The translations under genes and the position numbers were made by a program. The notes under the pieces were generated by a model. That model had not been told where the DNA came from. It made no database searches and worked only from the letters and a program-made list of their open reading frames with translations. Positions 8,600 through 18,362 of a stretch of 64,000 nucleotides of DNA are shown here, piece after piece. This stretch comes from Pengzhenrongella sp031582905 (GTDB lineage: Bacteria > Actinomycetota > Actinomycetes > Actinomycetales > Cellulomonadaceae), in assembly GCF_031582905.1 (NCBI RefSeq), contig NZ_CP133990.1, forward strand, positions 124,001 to 188,000, read 5' to 3'. Each line of letters opens with the position of its first letter. Positions within the stretch are counted from its first letter, which is position 1.

Positions 8600-9385
8600 C
8601 TACGCGCCGTCGGGCAGCCCGGACCGGCGCGCGCTCGTCACCCGGTCGGCCGGGCCGCCCGCGCCGCCCGGGCCGCCCGGGTCGGCGGCGTCGGCCCGGG
8701 GCTCGCGGCGCTCCTTGGGGGCGTCGTAGCGGTAGCCCACGTTGCGGACGGTACCGATGAGCGCCTCGTGCTCGAGCCCGAGCTTGGCGCGCAGGCGACG
8801 CACGTGGACGTCGACGGTGCGCGTGCCGCCGTAGTAGTCGTAGCCCCACACCTCCTGCAGCAGCTGGGCGCGGGTGAACACGCGGCCCGGGTGCTGCACG
8901 AGGTACTTGAGGAGCTCGAACTCCTTGTAGGTGAGGTCGAGCGGGCGCCCGCGCAGGCGGGCGGTGTAGCCGCCCGCGTCGATGGTGAGCTCGCCCGAGG
9001 AGATCTCCTGGGGTGCGCTGTCCAGGCTCTCGCGAGCGCTGCGCTCGATGACGAGCCGGATGCGCGCCTCGACCTCGGCCGGCGACGCGTTCTCCAGGAC
9101 GATGTCGTCTGCGCCCCACTCGGCGGTCAGGGCGGTGAGGCCGCCCTCGGTGAGCACGAGCAGGAGCGGCACCGCCAGGCCGGTGGCGCGCAGCAGGCGA
9201 CACGTGGTGCGCGCCGTGACCAGGTCGCGGCGCGCGTCGAGCACGACGACGTCGGAGTCCGGCGCGTCGACGAGAGCGGAGGGCTCGACCGGAAGCACCC
9301 GGACCCGGTGGGACAGCAGACCCAGGGCGGGCAGCACCTGCGCTGAGCCCCCTGCGGTCGGTGTGAGGAGCAGGAGGTCTGCCAC
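8600..9385 (-). CDS. glnR: Nitrogen-metabolism response regulator GlnR
   Basis: Orphan OmpR-type regulator that controls nitrogen assimilation genes in Actinobacteria. An N-terminal receiver-like domain (about residues 1-115) begins LLLLTPTAGG and has the GlnR-type segment VVVLDARRDL instead of a typical phosphorylation pocket. The winged helix (about 135-225) includes YKEFELLKYLVQHPGRVFTR, VWGYDYYGGTRTVDVHVRR and GTVRNVGYRY. The C-terminus adds a Gly/Pro/Ala-rich tail. GTG start 9385 has GAGGAGG six bases upstream. The nitrate operon at 22-27 kb is the kind of target GlnR regulates. Confidence 0.93.
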   Translation of the reverse strand: MADLLLLTPTAGGSAQVLPALGLLSHRVRVLPVEPSALVDAPDSDVVVLDARRDLVTARTTCRLLRATGLAVPLLLVLTEGGLTALTAEWGADDIVLENASPAEVEARIRLVIERSARESLDSAPQEISSGELTIDAGGYTARLRGRPLDLTYKEFELLKYLVQHPGRVFTRAQLLQEVWGYDYYGGTRTVDVHVRRLRAKLGLEHEALIGTVRNVGYRYDAPKERREPRADAADPGGPGGAGGPADRVTSARRSGLPDGA

Positions 9386-9537
9386 GTCACCTCCTCGAGG
9401 GGCGGGGCGTCAGAGTAGCGCGCGGCGCCGCGCCGACGGTCGCGCTCGATGTTCTGCGAGACTCGCGCCGTGCTCGCCCTCCGACGACCCCTGCTGACCT
9501 GCCCGTCCCCGACCCCGTCCACGGGTGTCGCCGCCCG

Positions 9538-10272
9538 ATGACGGTCGCCACCCGCGCGGTCCTCAGCGCGGCGCTCGCCGCCGCGGTCGCCGGCGCCGCG
9601 CTCCTCGGTGAGGTCGCCCTCGTGGTCGTCGCCGCGCTGCTCGCCATCACCGTCGCGGTCGGGTGGCCGGCACTGGCCGACGCGCCGGCGCGTCGTGGCG
9701 CCGGCGTGGTCATCGGTCTGGGCGGGGTCGGCGGTGTGGCGGCGGTCGTCGCCACCACCGGGGAGCCGTACCTGCGTGAGCTGCCCGAGGTGTTCGCGCT
9801 GGCGATCGTGCTCGCCTTCGTCCGCGAGCTCGTGCGACGGGACGGCCGCGAGCGGCTTGTGGAGTCGGTCGCCGCGGTGGTGTCCGGTGTGCTCGTCGCG
9901 GCCTCGGTCGCCGGGTGGGTCGCGGCCGGCCGGACGACCGCCGGGGAGGAGGTCGTCGTGACGGGGGCGCTCGCGCTCGCGGTGGGCTCGGTGGTCTCCG
10001 CGGTGCGCCTGAGGGGCTGGCTGTCCGCGGTCGTCACGGTCGTCGCGGCCGCCGGGGCAGGGGCAGGGGCCGCCGCGCTCGTGCCGGACGTCGACCCGCT
10101 CGCGGGCGGTCTCATCGGGCTCGCCGTCGGGGTCCTCGTCGCGACGCTGCACCGGCTGTTCGACCGGTTGCCCACGACGGGCGACCGGTGGCCCGCCGTC
10201 GCCGGTGCCGTCCTGCCGGTGACCGTCACCGGCGTCGTCGTCTACGTGGTCGCGCGCGTCCTCGTCGGCTGA
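9538..10272 (+). CDS. Polytopic membrane protein of unknown function
   Basis: A 244-residue protein dominated by Ala/Val/Gly/Leu hydrophobic segments. About six or seven membrane helices are visible, near residues 7-40, 55-75, 83-95, 108-130, 140-160, 163-185 and 220-243. A short basic loop VRELVRRDGRERL lies between the third and fourth. I recognise no family motif. No Shine-Dalgarno sequence precedes ATG 9538, so it may be translated from a leaderless or near-leaderless transcript. It is divergent from glnR. Confidence 0.75.
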   Translation: MTVATRAVLSAALAAAVAGAALLGEVALVVVAALLAITVAVGWPALADAPARRGAGVVIGLGGVGGVAAVVATTGEPYLRELPEVFALAIVLAFVRELVRRDGRERLVESVAAVVSGVLVAASVAGWVAAGRTTAGEEVVVTGALALAVGSVVSAVRLRGWLSAVVTVVAAAGAGAGAAALVPDVDPLAGGLIGLAVGVLVATLHRLFDRLPTTGDRWPAVAGAVLPVTVTGVVVYVVARVLVG

Positions 10273-10367
10273 GCGCGTGCCGGCGCGGGGTGCCGGCGGC
10301 CCTGCGGGCGCTGTGGTGTCGACCACTCGCGACGCCCGGGCGTCGCGCGGTCGGTAGGCTCACCCCC

Positions 10368-10481
10368 ATGTCCACGCACGCGCTCGAGATCCTCTTCATC
10401 GGCCTGCTGGTCGCCGCGACGATCGCGATCGGTTGGATCGCCGGCCTGGTGATCCTGCGCCTGTACAAGGGTCAGCGCTGA
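10368..10481 (+). CDS. Small single-span membrane protein
   Basis: A 37-residue ORF from ATG 10368. One hydrophobic helix (about residues 8-31) is followed by the basic end RLYKGQR. Codon third positions are strongly G/C like the neighbouring genes. It lies between a larger membrane protein and the nitrobindin-like gene on the same strand. No assignable function. Confidence 0.6.
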   Translation: MSTHALEILFIGLLVAATIAIGWIAGLVILRLYKGQR

Positions 10482-10555
10482 CCTGAGCGCTGACCTCACC
10501 GCACGACCGCAGGGGGCGGCTGGTCGCCGCCTGCGCTGACGGAAGGCTCCCGCGA

Positions 10556-11233
10556 ATGGCGTTCTCCCTGCCCGACGGTCTCGCACCCGAGGTGTACCCG
10601 CTGGCCTGGTTGGTCGGCCGGTGGCGCGGTGAGGGCGTCGTCGGCTACCCGGGGATCGAGGAGGCGGCGTTCACCCAGGACGTCGAGTTCGACCACGACG
10701 GCGGGCCGTACCTGCGCTACACCTCGACCATCCGTCTCGTCGTCGTGCCCGACGACGCCGCCGCGCTCACCGGGGACGACGCCGCCGGCGCCGCGCCGGA
10801 CCCGGCCGCTCCGGGCGCCTCGGGCGAGGCCGAGCCGCTGCGGACCGCGGGCGGCGTGGTGCCCGAGCCCGCGGGGTCGGGCGCCGGTGGCGGCGCGTCG
10901 CCCGACGACGGCCCGGTGTGGTCGACGGAGTCCGGGTTCTGGCGGATCTCCTCCGAGCGTCCCGCGGGGCTGAGCGAGAACCAGTACCCGGTGGAGGTCC
11001 TCATGGCGGACCCCGCCGGGCACGTCGGCGTGTACGTCGGGGCCGTCGGCAACGGCCGCATCGACCTGGTCAGCGACCTCATCGCCCGCACGTCCACCGC
11101 CGCCGAGGTCGCCGCCGCCAAGCGGCTCTACGGCTTGGTCAACGGCGAGCTGATGTGGGCGTGGGACCTCGCCGCGTTCGGCCACCCCATGCAGACGTAC
11201 GCGTCCGCGCGTCTGACCCGTCAGGAGGCGTGA
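10556..11233 (+). CDS. Nitrobindin-like beta-barrel protein (FABP family)
   Basis: A 225-residue member of the DUF1794/nitrobindin family of heme-binding ten-stranded barrels, which bind NO or scavenge peroxynitrite. The signature GXWXGXG is present as GRWRGEG near residue 22, and FGHPMQTY near the C-terminus carries the likely axial His. Compared with usual members of 160-170 residues it has an Ala/Pro/Gly/Asp-rich insertion at about residues 68-118, probably a flexible loop. It ends 1 bp before the ygfZ start, suggesting co-transcription. Confidence 0.85.
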   Translation: MAFSLPDGLAPEVYPLAWLVGRWRGEGVVGYPGIEEAAFTQDVEFDHDGGPYLRYTSTIRLVVVPDDAAALTGDDAAGAAPDPAAPGASGEAEPLRTAGGVVPEPAGSGAGGGASPDDGPVWSTESGFWRISSERPAGLSENQYPVEVLMADPAGHVGVYVGAVGNGRIDLVSDLIARTSTAAEVAAAKRLYGLVNGELMWAWDLAAFGHPMQTYASARLTRQEA

Positions 11234-11234
11234 C

Positions 11235-12346
11235 ATGGCGAGCCCCTGCTCGGGCGCCGCGGTGCCGTCGCGGCCGCCGGCGTCGACGACGGCGTCGCGT
11301 GGCACCTCGGCGACCCGACGGCCGAGCAGCGTGCGCTCGCGGCCGGTGGCGCCGTCGTCGACCTCTCCCACCGCGGTGTCGTCCGCGTCGAGGGGCCGGA
11401 CCGGCTCAGCTGGCTGCACTCGATCACGTCCCAGACCCTGCTCGGCCTCCCGCCGCGGGTGTCCACCGAGCTGCTCGTGCTGAGCCCGCAGGGCCACATC
11501 GAGCACGCCGCGGGCGTCGTCGACGACGGCGAGGCGACCTGGCTGCTCACCGAGGGCCCGGGGGCGGCGCCGCTCGCGGCCTGGTTGGACCGCATGCGGT
11601 TCATGCTCCGCGTCGAGGTCACCGACGTCTCCGCCGACTGGGCCACGCTCGGCGAGCCGGTCGCGTCCGAGGGCGTCGAGGGCGAGCCGGTCACGTGGTG
11701 CGACCCGTGGCCGCGGACGCTGCCCGGCGGGACGCGCTACGGCCGTGACGACGCCGACCACCCCGGTGCGGACCGTCCCTGGCGGCTCGTGCTCGTCCCG
11801 CGCGCCGACCTCGTCGCCGCGGTCGCCGAGCGGGAGGCGGCGGGCTGGCGCCTTGCCGGCACCTGGGCCGCCGAGGCGCTGCGCGTGGAGGCGTGGCGCC
11901 CGCGGGCGGCCACCGAGGTCGACCACCGGTCGATCCCGCACGAGCTCGACTGGCTGCGCACCGCGGTGCACCTGGACAAGGGCTGCTACCGCGGTCAGGA
12001 GTCGATCGCGCGCGTGCACAACCTTGGCCGCCCGCCGCGCCGGCTCGTGATGCTGCACCTGGACGGCTCCGGGCACCTGCTGCCCGAGCGCGGCGCCGAG
12101 GTCCGCGCCGGCGACCGCGTTGTCGGTGCCGTCACGACCGTCGCGCGCCACCACGAGCTCGGCCCGATCGCGCTCGCGGTCGTCAAGCGCAGCACCCCGG
12201 AGGACGTCGACCTCGAGGTGGACTGCGACGGTGGCGCGATCGCCGCCGGCCAGGAGGTCGTCGTGCCCGGTGAGGGCGTCTCGGTCGACCGGCCGGCGCA
12301 GCGGCGCCCGGTGGCCCGGGGCCTGGGGCACCGACCGAGCCTGTGA
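11235..12346 (+). CDS. ygfZ: Folate-binding YgfZ-type protein (frame broken at 11243-11246)
   Basis: GcvT-like, tetrahydrofolate-dependent protein that supports iron-sulfur cluster enzymes. The diagnostic motif KGCYRGQES lies near the middle, and the barrel C-terminal domain follows (LVMLHLDG, GDRVVGAVTT). The first four codons from ATG 11235 are in one frame and the remainder in another, because AGCCCC should be AGCCCCC. With one C restored the N-terminus reads MASPLLGRRGAV and the protein is 370 residues, normal for actinobacterial members. It sits directly after the nitrobindin-like gene, a common arrangement in Actinobacteria. Confidence 0.9.
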
Positions 12347-12375
12347 GCGCCCGGTGAGCAGCCGGTGAGCCGCCC

Positions 12376-13488
12376 GTGAGCACCGCGTACGCGGTGCCGG
12401 TGCCGCGCCGGCGGTCGGTGCGGCTGCGTGCGCGGGTGCGTCAGGGCGTCTCGCGCGTCCGGGGCTCGGCCGTGGCGATCCTCCAGGCCGGGGTGGCCGC
12501 CGGTGGGTCGTACGCGATCGCGCGCTACGGGCTCGACCACCCCTACCCGTTCTTCGCGCCGGTCTCGGCGTGGATCGCGCTCGGCTTCAGCCAGACCCGA
12601 CAGCTGCGCAAGGTGGCCGAGCTCGCGATCGGCGTCGCGATCGGGGTGGCGCTCGGCGACCTGCTGGCCCACCTCATCGGTGCCGGGTGGTGGCAGATCG
12701 GCCTGGCGCTCGTGCTGGCGGCGTCCGTCGGCCGCTTCCTCGACCGCGGCGGCATGCTCGCGACCCAGTCCGGCGTGCAGGCGATCGTCGTCGTCGGGCT
12801 CCCGGCGTCCGTCGCGAGCGGCGGCGCGTTCGGCCGCTGGACGGACGCGCTGGTCGGCGGTGCGGTCGCGGTCGCCGTCGCCGCGCTCACCCCGGGCGAC
12901 CCGCGCCGGCTGCCGCGCCGGGCGGCGCGCGCCGCGCTGCTCGAGCTCGTCGCGACGCTGGGGCAGCTCGTGCGTGGGCTGCGCGCCGGCAGCGTCGACG
13001 AGGTCGAGGACGCGCTGCTGCGCGGGCGGGCGTCCCAGCCGGCGTTCGACGAGTGGCGCGCCGTCGCGCTCGGGGCGCGGGACATGGCGCGGGTGTCCCC
13101 GCGCTGGCTGCGGCACCGCGACGAGCTGACCGCGCTGCAGACGGCGTCCGCGCTCGGGGACCGCGCGCTGCGCAACGCACGGGTCATCGCCCGCCGCTGT
13201 GGTCCGCTGTGCCAGGGACCGCACCGGGTGGAGGGCCTCGCGCTCGTGCTCGAGGAGCTCGGCTCGGCGACCGAGGCGCTCGCCGAGGCGTTCGGGGCCG
13301 GGGCGGGCCTCGACGCTCCGCGCCGGACCCTGGAGGCCATCGCGGTCCGGATGGACCCCTTCGTGCTCGCCCCCGACGACTGGCAGGTGCAGAGCGTCGT
13401 GCTGCTGCTGCGGTCGCTGGTCGTGGACCTCCTCGAGGTCGCCGGAGCCGACCCGGCGGTGGCGCGGGCGCTGCTGCCGGAGATCTGA
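12376..13488 (+). CDS. FUSC-family (aromatic acid exporter-like) membrane protein
   Basis: A 370-residue protein. The N-terminal half has about six membrane helices (residues 33-175), including the FUSC-typical segment YPFFAPVSAWIALGFSQTRQ. The C-terminal half is soluble and helical, with many Arg and Leu. This resembles the single-module members of the FUSC superfamily, related to efflux proteins for aromatic acids. Several GTGAGC sequences precede the chosen GTG 12376, so the exact start is uncertain by a few codons. No substrate can be inferred from the neighbours. Confidence 0.8.
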   Translation: MSTAYAVPVPRRRSVRLRARVRQGVSRVRGSAVAILQAGVAAGGSYAIARYGLDHPYPFFAPVSAWIALGFSQTRQLRKVAELAIGVAIGVALGDLLAHLIGAGWWQIGLALVLAASVGRFLDRGGMLATQSGVQAIVVVGLPASVASGGAFGRWTDALVGGAVAVAVAALTPGDPRRLPRRAARAALLELVATLGQLVRGLRAGSVDEVEDALLRGRASQPAFDEWRAVALGARDMARVSPRWLRHRDELTALQTASALGDRALRNARVIARRCGPLCQGPHRVEGLALVLEELGSATEALAEAFGAGAGLDAPRRTLEAIAVRMDPFVLAPDDWQVQSVVLLLRSLVVDLLEVAGADPAVARALLPEI

Positions 13489-13604
13489 CCGCAGGGTCCG
13501 GCCGGCGCCGCAGCCCGACCGACCGGCCCGACCCGACCCGGTTCGACCCGGCGTCCGGGCGACCCGCGGACGTCGGATCGCCACATGTCTCGTACCCTCG
13601 GCAC

Positions 13605-13949
13605 GTGAGTTCGATCGCTGCTGCGCAGAGCCTCGTCTACCTGGCCGTGGGCCTCGTCGCCTTCGGGCTGTCCGTGTGGTCCCTCGTGGACGCGGGCTCC
13701 CGGCCCGCGGCGGCCTTCACGAGCGCCGGCAAGCGCACGAAGAAGTTCTGGCTCGTGCTCACCGGGGTCGCGACCGCGCTGACCTTCATCGCCCTGCCCC
13801 CGCTGGGGGCGGGCGGGCTGTCGCTCTTCACGCTGGGCAGCGCGGTCATCGCCGGCATCTACCTGGCCGACGTCCGGCCGGCGGTGGCGCCCTACTCGGG
13901 TCGGCGCGGCCCCCGCGGGGGACCGTCGGGGCCGCGCAGCGGCTGGTGA
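13605..13949 (+). CDS. DUF2516-like small membrane protein
   Basis: A 114-residue protein starting at GTG 13605. Three hydrophobic helices (about residues 6-28, 44-62 and 70-88) are separated by a short Lys-containing loop SAGKRTKKFW. The C-terminus is Gly/Arg/Pro-rich. Length and pattern fit the DUF2516 family, which is restricted to Actinobacteria and has no known function. It ends 7 bp before the asparaginase start, so the two are likely co-transcribed. Confidence 0.7.
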   Translation: MSSIAAAQSLVYLAVGLVAFGLSVWSLVDAGSRPAAAFTSAGKRTKKFWLVLTGVATALTFIALPPLGAGGLSLFTLGSAVIAGIYLADVRPAVAPYSGRRGPRGGPSGPRSGW

Positions 13950-13956
13950 CCGGCCG

Positions 13957-14962
13957 GTGACCACCACCTCCATCACCACCACCGCTGACGTCGCCACGCG
14001 CGCCGTCCCGCTCGCCCGCGTCACCCGCGGCGACCTCGTGGAGTCCGTGCACCTGGGCCACCTCGTCGTGCTCGGGCCGGACGGTGGGACCCGCCTCGCC
14101 CTGGGTGACCCGGACGCCGTCATCTGGGCACGCTCGTCGCTCAAGCCCCTGCAGGCGCTCGCGCTGCTGGACGCCGGCGCCGGTCTCGACGGCGCCCCGC
14201 TCGCCCTCGCCTGCGCGAGCCACTCCGGCGAGCCGGTCCACCTCGACGTCGTCCGGTCGGTGCTGCACGGTGCCGGGCTGACCGAGGCCGACCTGCGCAA
14301 CACCCCGACGCTGCCGCTCGACCCGGCCGCCGCGCTGGCCTGGCAGGTCGCCGGCCGCGGGCCGGAGGCCCTCGCGCAGAACTGCTCGGGCAAGCACGCC
14401 GCGATGCTCGCGACGTGCGTCGCCGCCGGCTGGCCCACCGCCGACTACCTCGACCCCGAGCACCCGCTGCAGCGCGCGGTCCGCGCCCGGGTCGCGGCGG
14501 CCACCGGCGTCGCCGTCGACCACGCAGGCGTGGACGGCTGCGGCGCGCCCTCTTCTCGACGACGCTGCGGGGCTGGCCCGTGCGTTCGGCGCGATCGCCG
14601 TCGCCCCGATTCGGGGGCCCGGCAGCGCCTCCGCCCGGGTCGCCGCGGCGATGTCGGGCCACCCCGAGCTCGTGGGCGGGACGGGCCGGGACGTCACCCG
14701 GTTCATGCGCGCGCACCCCGGCCTCGTGGCCAAGGACGGCGCCGACGGCGTCTACGCGGCCGGCCTGCCGGACGGCGGCGCCGTCGCCTTCAAGGTGCTC
14801 GACGGCGGCGACCGGCCGCGTGCGGCGGTGCTCGGTGCGGCGCTCGCCCTCGCGGGCGCGGACGGCGAGGCCGTGCGGGCCGCGGCCCGCACCCCGGTCC
14901 TCGGCCACGGCCGGCCGGTCGGCGCCGTGCTGCCCACCTTCGGCCCGCCGGACGGCGCGTGA
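13957..14962 (+). CDS. Type II-like asparaginase, PF06089 family (two frame breaks)
   Basis: Asparaginase of the family found in Actinobacteria and rhizobia, hydrolysing L-asparagine to aspartate and ammonia. Diagnostic segments are SSLKPLQALAL, ASHSGEP, the catalytic QNCSGKHAAM and VDGCGAP, then the C-terminal MSGHPELVGG, DGVYAAGLPDG and GRPVGAV. The frame slips twice: at CCC 14548-14550 (one C lost) and at GGGG 14569-14572 (one G lost). Restoring both gives 335 residues without internal stops. The stop overlaps the GTG of dtd by 4 bp, so the two genes are translationally coupled. Confidence 0.85.
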
Positions 14963-15384
14963 GGGCGGTCGTCCAACGGGTCACCCGCGCGTCGGTGACG
15001 GTCGACGGCGAGGTGGTCGGCCGGATCACGGAGCCGGGGCTGCTCGTGCTGGTCGGCGTCACGCACGACGACGGCGCGGAGCAGGTCGCGACCATCGCCC
15101 GCAAGGTCGCCGAGCTGCGGGTGCTGCGCGGCGAGCGCTCGGCGGTCGACCTCGGCGCGCCGGTGCTCGTGGTCAGCCAGTTCACGCTCCTCGGCGACAC
15201 CCGCAAGGGACGCCGACCGACCTGGAACGCCGCCGCCCCCGGACCCGTCGCAGAGCCGCTCGTCGCCGCCGTCGTCGACGCGCTGCGCGCCCGTGGGCTG
15301 ACCGTGGCGACCGGCGTGTTCGGCGCGGACATGGCCGTCGAGCTCGTGAACGACGGCCCGGTCACGCTGCTGCTCGAGGCCTGA
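14959..15384 (+). CDS. dtd: D-aminoacyl-tRNA deacylase
   Basis: A 141-residue Dtd that hydrolyses D-amino acids (and Gly mischarged on tRNA-Ala) from tRNA. The two active-site motifs are intact: SQFTLLGD near residue 75 and NDGPVT near residue 133, holding the cross-subunit Gly-cisPro. The N-terminus VRAVVQRVTRASVTV is typical. GTG 14959 overlaps the asparaginase TGA. Confidence 0.95.
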   Translation: MRAVVQRVTRASVTVDGEVVGRITEPGLLVLVGVTHDDGAEQVATIARKVAELRVLRGERSAVDLGAPVLVVSQFTLLGDTRKGRRPTWNAAAPGPVAEPLVAAVVDALRARGLTVATGVFGADMAVELVNDGPVTLLLEA

Positions 15385-15463
15385 CGCCGCGCGCCGCGGG
15401 TGACACCTCGCGTGATCGCCTGGTGACCGCGTGGTGACCGCGCCGTGACCGCGTCCCGGGGGC

Positions 15464-15481
15464 GTCACGCCTGCGGCGAAC
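15464..15481. promoter_or_regulatory. Candidate ClgR operator upstream of clpC
   Basis: ACGC-CTGCG-GCGAAC matches the known actinobacterial ClgR box (CGC-N5-GCG with A/T flanks) at nearly every conserved position. It lies about 100 bp before clpC. A TAGCCT hexamer at 15510-15515 could be the -10 box, so the operator would sit upstream of the -35 region as expected for an activator. ClgR controls clp genes in other Actinobacteria; its use here is inferred. Confidence 0.6.
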
Positions 15482-15579
15482 ACGGGCAGTCCGCGTGGGT
15501 CCCCGCGGTTAGCCTGGTCAACACGCTGACCCAGGCCGGGCTCCCACGCCCGGCTGCACGCCGCTCGTGAGGAGTGCAC

Positions 15580-18155
15580 ATGTTCGAGAGATTCACCGAC
15601 CGAGCCCGCCGGGTGGTCGTCCTCGCCCAGGAAGAGGCGCGGATGCTCAACCACAACTACATCGGCACCGAGCACATCCTCCTGGGTCTGATCCACGAGG
15701 GTGAGGGTGTCGCCGCCAAGGCGCTGGAGTCCCTCGGGATCTCGCTCGACGCCGTGCGCTCGCAGGTGCAGGAGATCATCGGCGAGGGCCAGCAGGCGCC
15801 GTCCGGTCACATCCCCTTCACCCCGCGCGCCAAGAAGGTGCTGGAGCTCTCGCTGCGCGAGGCCCTGCAGCTCGGCCACAACTACATCGGGACCGAGCAC
15901 ATCCTGCTCGGGCTGATCCGCGAGGGCGAGGGCGTCGCCGCCCAGGTCCTCAACAAGCTCGGCGCCGACCTCAACCGCGTGCGCCAGCAGGTCATCCAGC
16001 TCCTCTCGGGCTACCAGGGCAAGGAGCCGGTCGCGGCCGGCGGCCCGGCCGAGGGGCAGCCGGCGGGCTCCGCGGTGCTCGACCAGTTCGGGCGCAACCT
16101 CACCCAGGCCGCTCGCGACACCAAGCTCGACCCGGTGATCGGTCGCGAGAAGGAGATCGAGCGGGTCATGCAGGTGCTGTCCCGCCGCACCAAGAACAAC
16201 CCCGTCCTCATCGGCGAGCCCGGCGTCGGCAAGACCGCCGTCGTCGAGGGCCTCGCGCAGGACATCGTGCGCGGCGACGTGCCCGAGACGCTCAAGGACA
16301 AGCAGCTCTACACGCTGGACCTGGGTGCGCTCGTGGCCGGCAGCCGCTACCGCGGTGACTTCGAGGAGCGGCTGAAGAAGGTCCTCAAGGAGATCCGCAC
16401 CCGCGGCGACATCATCCTGTTCATCGACGAGATCCACACCCTCGTCGGGGCGGGTGCCGCCGAGGGCGCCATCGACGCCGCGAGCATCCTCAAGCCGATG
16501 CTGGCGCGCGGCGAGCTGCAGACCATCGGTGCCACGACCCTCGACGAGTACCGCAAGTACGTCGAGAAGGACCCGGCCCTCGAGCGCCGGTTCCAGCCCA
16601 TCCAGGTCTCGGAGCCGAACCTCAAGCACGCCATCGAGATCCTCAAGGGCCTGCGCGACCGCTACGAGGCGCACCACCGCGTCTCGATCACCGACGGGGC
16701 GCTCGTGGCGGCCGCGACGCTCGCGGACCGCTACGTCAACGACCGCTTCCTGCCGGACAAGGCGATCGACCTGGTCGACGAGGCCGGCGCCCGCCTGCGC
16801 ATCCGCCGCATGACGGCTCCGCCGGAGCTGCGGGACCTCGACGAGCAGATCGCCGAGGCGCGCCGGGACAAGGAGTCCGCGATCGACGAGCAGGACTTCG
16901 AGAAGGCCGCGCGCCTGCGCGACACCGAGAAGCAGCTCGGCCTCAAGCGGATCGAGAAGGAGAAGGCCTGGAAGTCCGGTGACCTGGACTCCGTCGCCGA
17001 GGTGGACGAGGACCTGATCGCCGAGGTGCTCGCCATCGCGACCGGCATCCCGGTGTTCAAGCTCACCGAGGAGGAGAGCTCGCGCCTGCTCCACATGGAG
17101 GACGCGCTGCACAAGCGGGTCATCGGTCAGGACGCCGCCATCAAGGCGCTGTCCCAGGCGATCCGTCGCACCCGGGCCGGGCTCAAGGACCCGAAGCGTC
17201 CCGGTGGCTCGTTCATCTTCGCCGGCCCCACCGGCGTCGGGAAGACCGAGCTCGCCAAGGCGCTCGCGGAGTTCCTGTTCGACGACGAGGACGCGCTCAT
17301 CCAGCTCGACATGAGCGAGTTCTCCGAGAAGCACACGGTCTCGCGGCTGTTCGGCTCGCCCCCGGCTACGTCGGGTACGACGAGGGTGGCCAGCTCACCG
17401 AGAAGGTGCGTCGCAAGCCGTTCTCGGTCGTCCTGTTCGACGAGGTCGAGAAGGCGCACGCGGACATCTTCAACTCGCTGCTGCAGATCCTCGAGGACGG
17501 TCGCCTGACCGACTCCCAGGGTCGGGTGGTCGACTTCAAGAACACCGTGATCATCATGACCACCAACCTCGGGACCCGGGACATCGCCAAGGGCGTGCAG
17601 ACCGGTTTCCAGGCCGGCGGCGACCTGTCGACGTCGTACGAGCGCATGAAGGCCAAGGTCAACGACGAGCTCAAGCAGCACTTCCGGCCGGAGTTCCTCA
17701 ACCGCGTGGACGACGTGGTCGTGTTCCCGCAGCTGTCGCAGCCCGAGATCTTCGCGATCGTCGACCTGATGATCGCCAAGCTCGACCAGCGGCTGGCCGA
17801 CAAGGACATGTCCATCGAGATCACCCCGGCGGCCCGCAAGCTGCTGTCGGAGAAGGGCTACGACCCGGTGCTCGGCGCCCGTCCGCTGCGTCGCGCGATC
17901 CAGCGCGACATCGAGGACCAGCTCTCCGAGAAGATCCTCTTCGGCGAGCTGCACGCGGGCCAGAAGGTCGTGGTCGACGCCGTCGGCGAGGGCCTGCTCG
18001 GTGAGTTCACCTTCCGGGGCGAGCCCAAGGGCGACCGGACGTTCGAGCCCGTGGGCATCGGCGCGAAGGGGACGCCCGGCTCGGGCGTCGACGTCCCGCC
18101 CGCGCCGCCCGCCTCCTCGCTCGGCGACACCGGCACGATGCCGCAGCTCGGCTGA
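15580..18155 (+). CDS. clpC: ATP-dependent Clp protease ATPase subunit ClpC (frame broken at 17361-17365)
   Basis: Hsp100/AAA+ unfoldase that feeds proteins to ClpP. Two N-terminal Clp_N repeats share HNYIGTEHILLGLI. NBD1 has Walker A GEPGVGKT (about residue 208) and Walker B LFIDEIHTL. A UVR-type coiled middle domain lies at about 425-460. NBD2 has GPTGVGKT and, after the break, VVLFDEVEKAH. At 17361-17365 CCCGG should read CCCGGG; with one G restored the segment is SPPGYVGYDEGGQL and the protein is 858 residues. ATG 15580 follows GAGGAG by 6 bases. ClpC is essential in many relatives, so the break is very unlikely to be real. Confidence 0.95.
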
Positions 18156-18203
18156 CGGCCGGCGGACGCCGACCGGCGCAGCCGGCTGACGGCCGGCACC
18201 GAC

Positions 18204-18243
18204 CACGAAGGGCCCGGATCCACACGGATCCGGGCCCTTCGTG
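18204..18243. terminator. Strong terminator after clpC
   Basis: An 18-bp perfect stem (18204-18221 with 18226-18243) with an ACAC loop lies about 50 bp after the clpC stop and before the ABC exporter genes. Confidence 0.9.
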
Positions 18244-18362
18244 CCGGGCGACCACGGGGCGGACCCGTCGCGCGCCCCCGGTTGACCGGGGCTAGCGTTG
18301 TCGTCGGCCGCCCGCACCGGAGCGCGGCCACACCCCTGAGCGCGGAGGATCGACGCCCTCTC

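Noticed and set aside
12347..12380. A separate small gene between ygfZ and the FUSC gene
   Set aside because: Only repeated GTGAGC triplets with no ribosome-binding site or sensible length.
13957..14962. Asparaginase gene as a true pseudogene
   Set aside because: All catalytic segments are intact and both breaks are single bases lost in G/C runs, the same signature seen in essential genes here.
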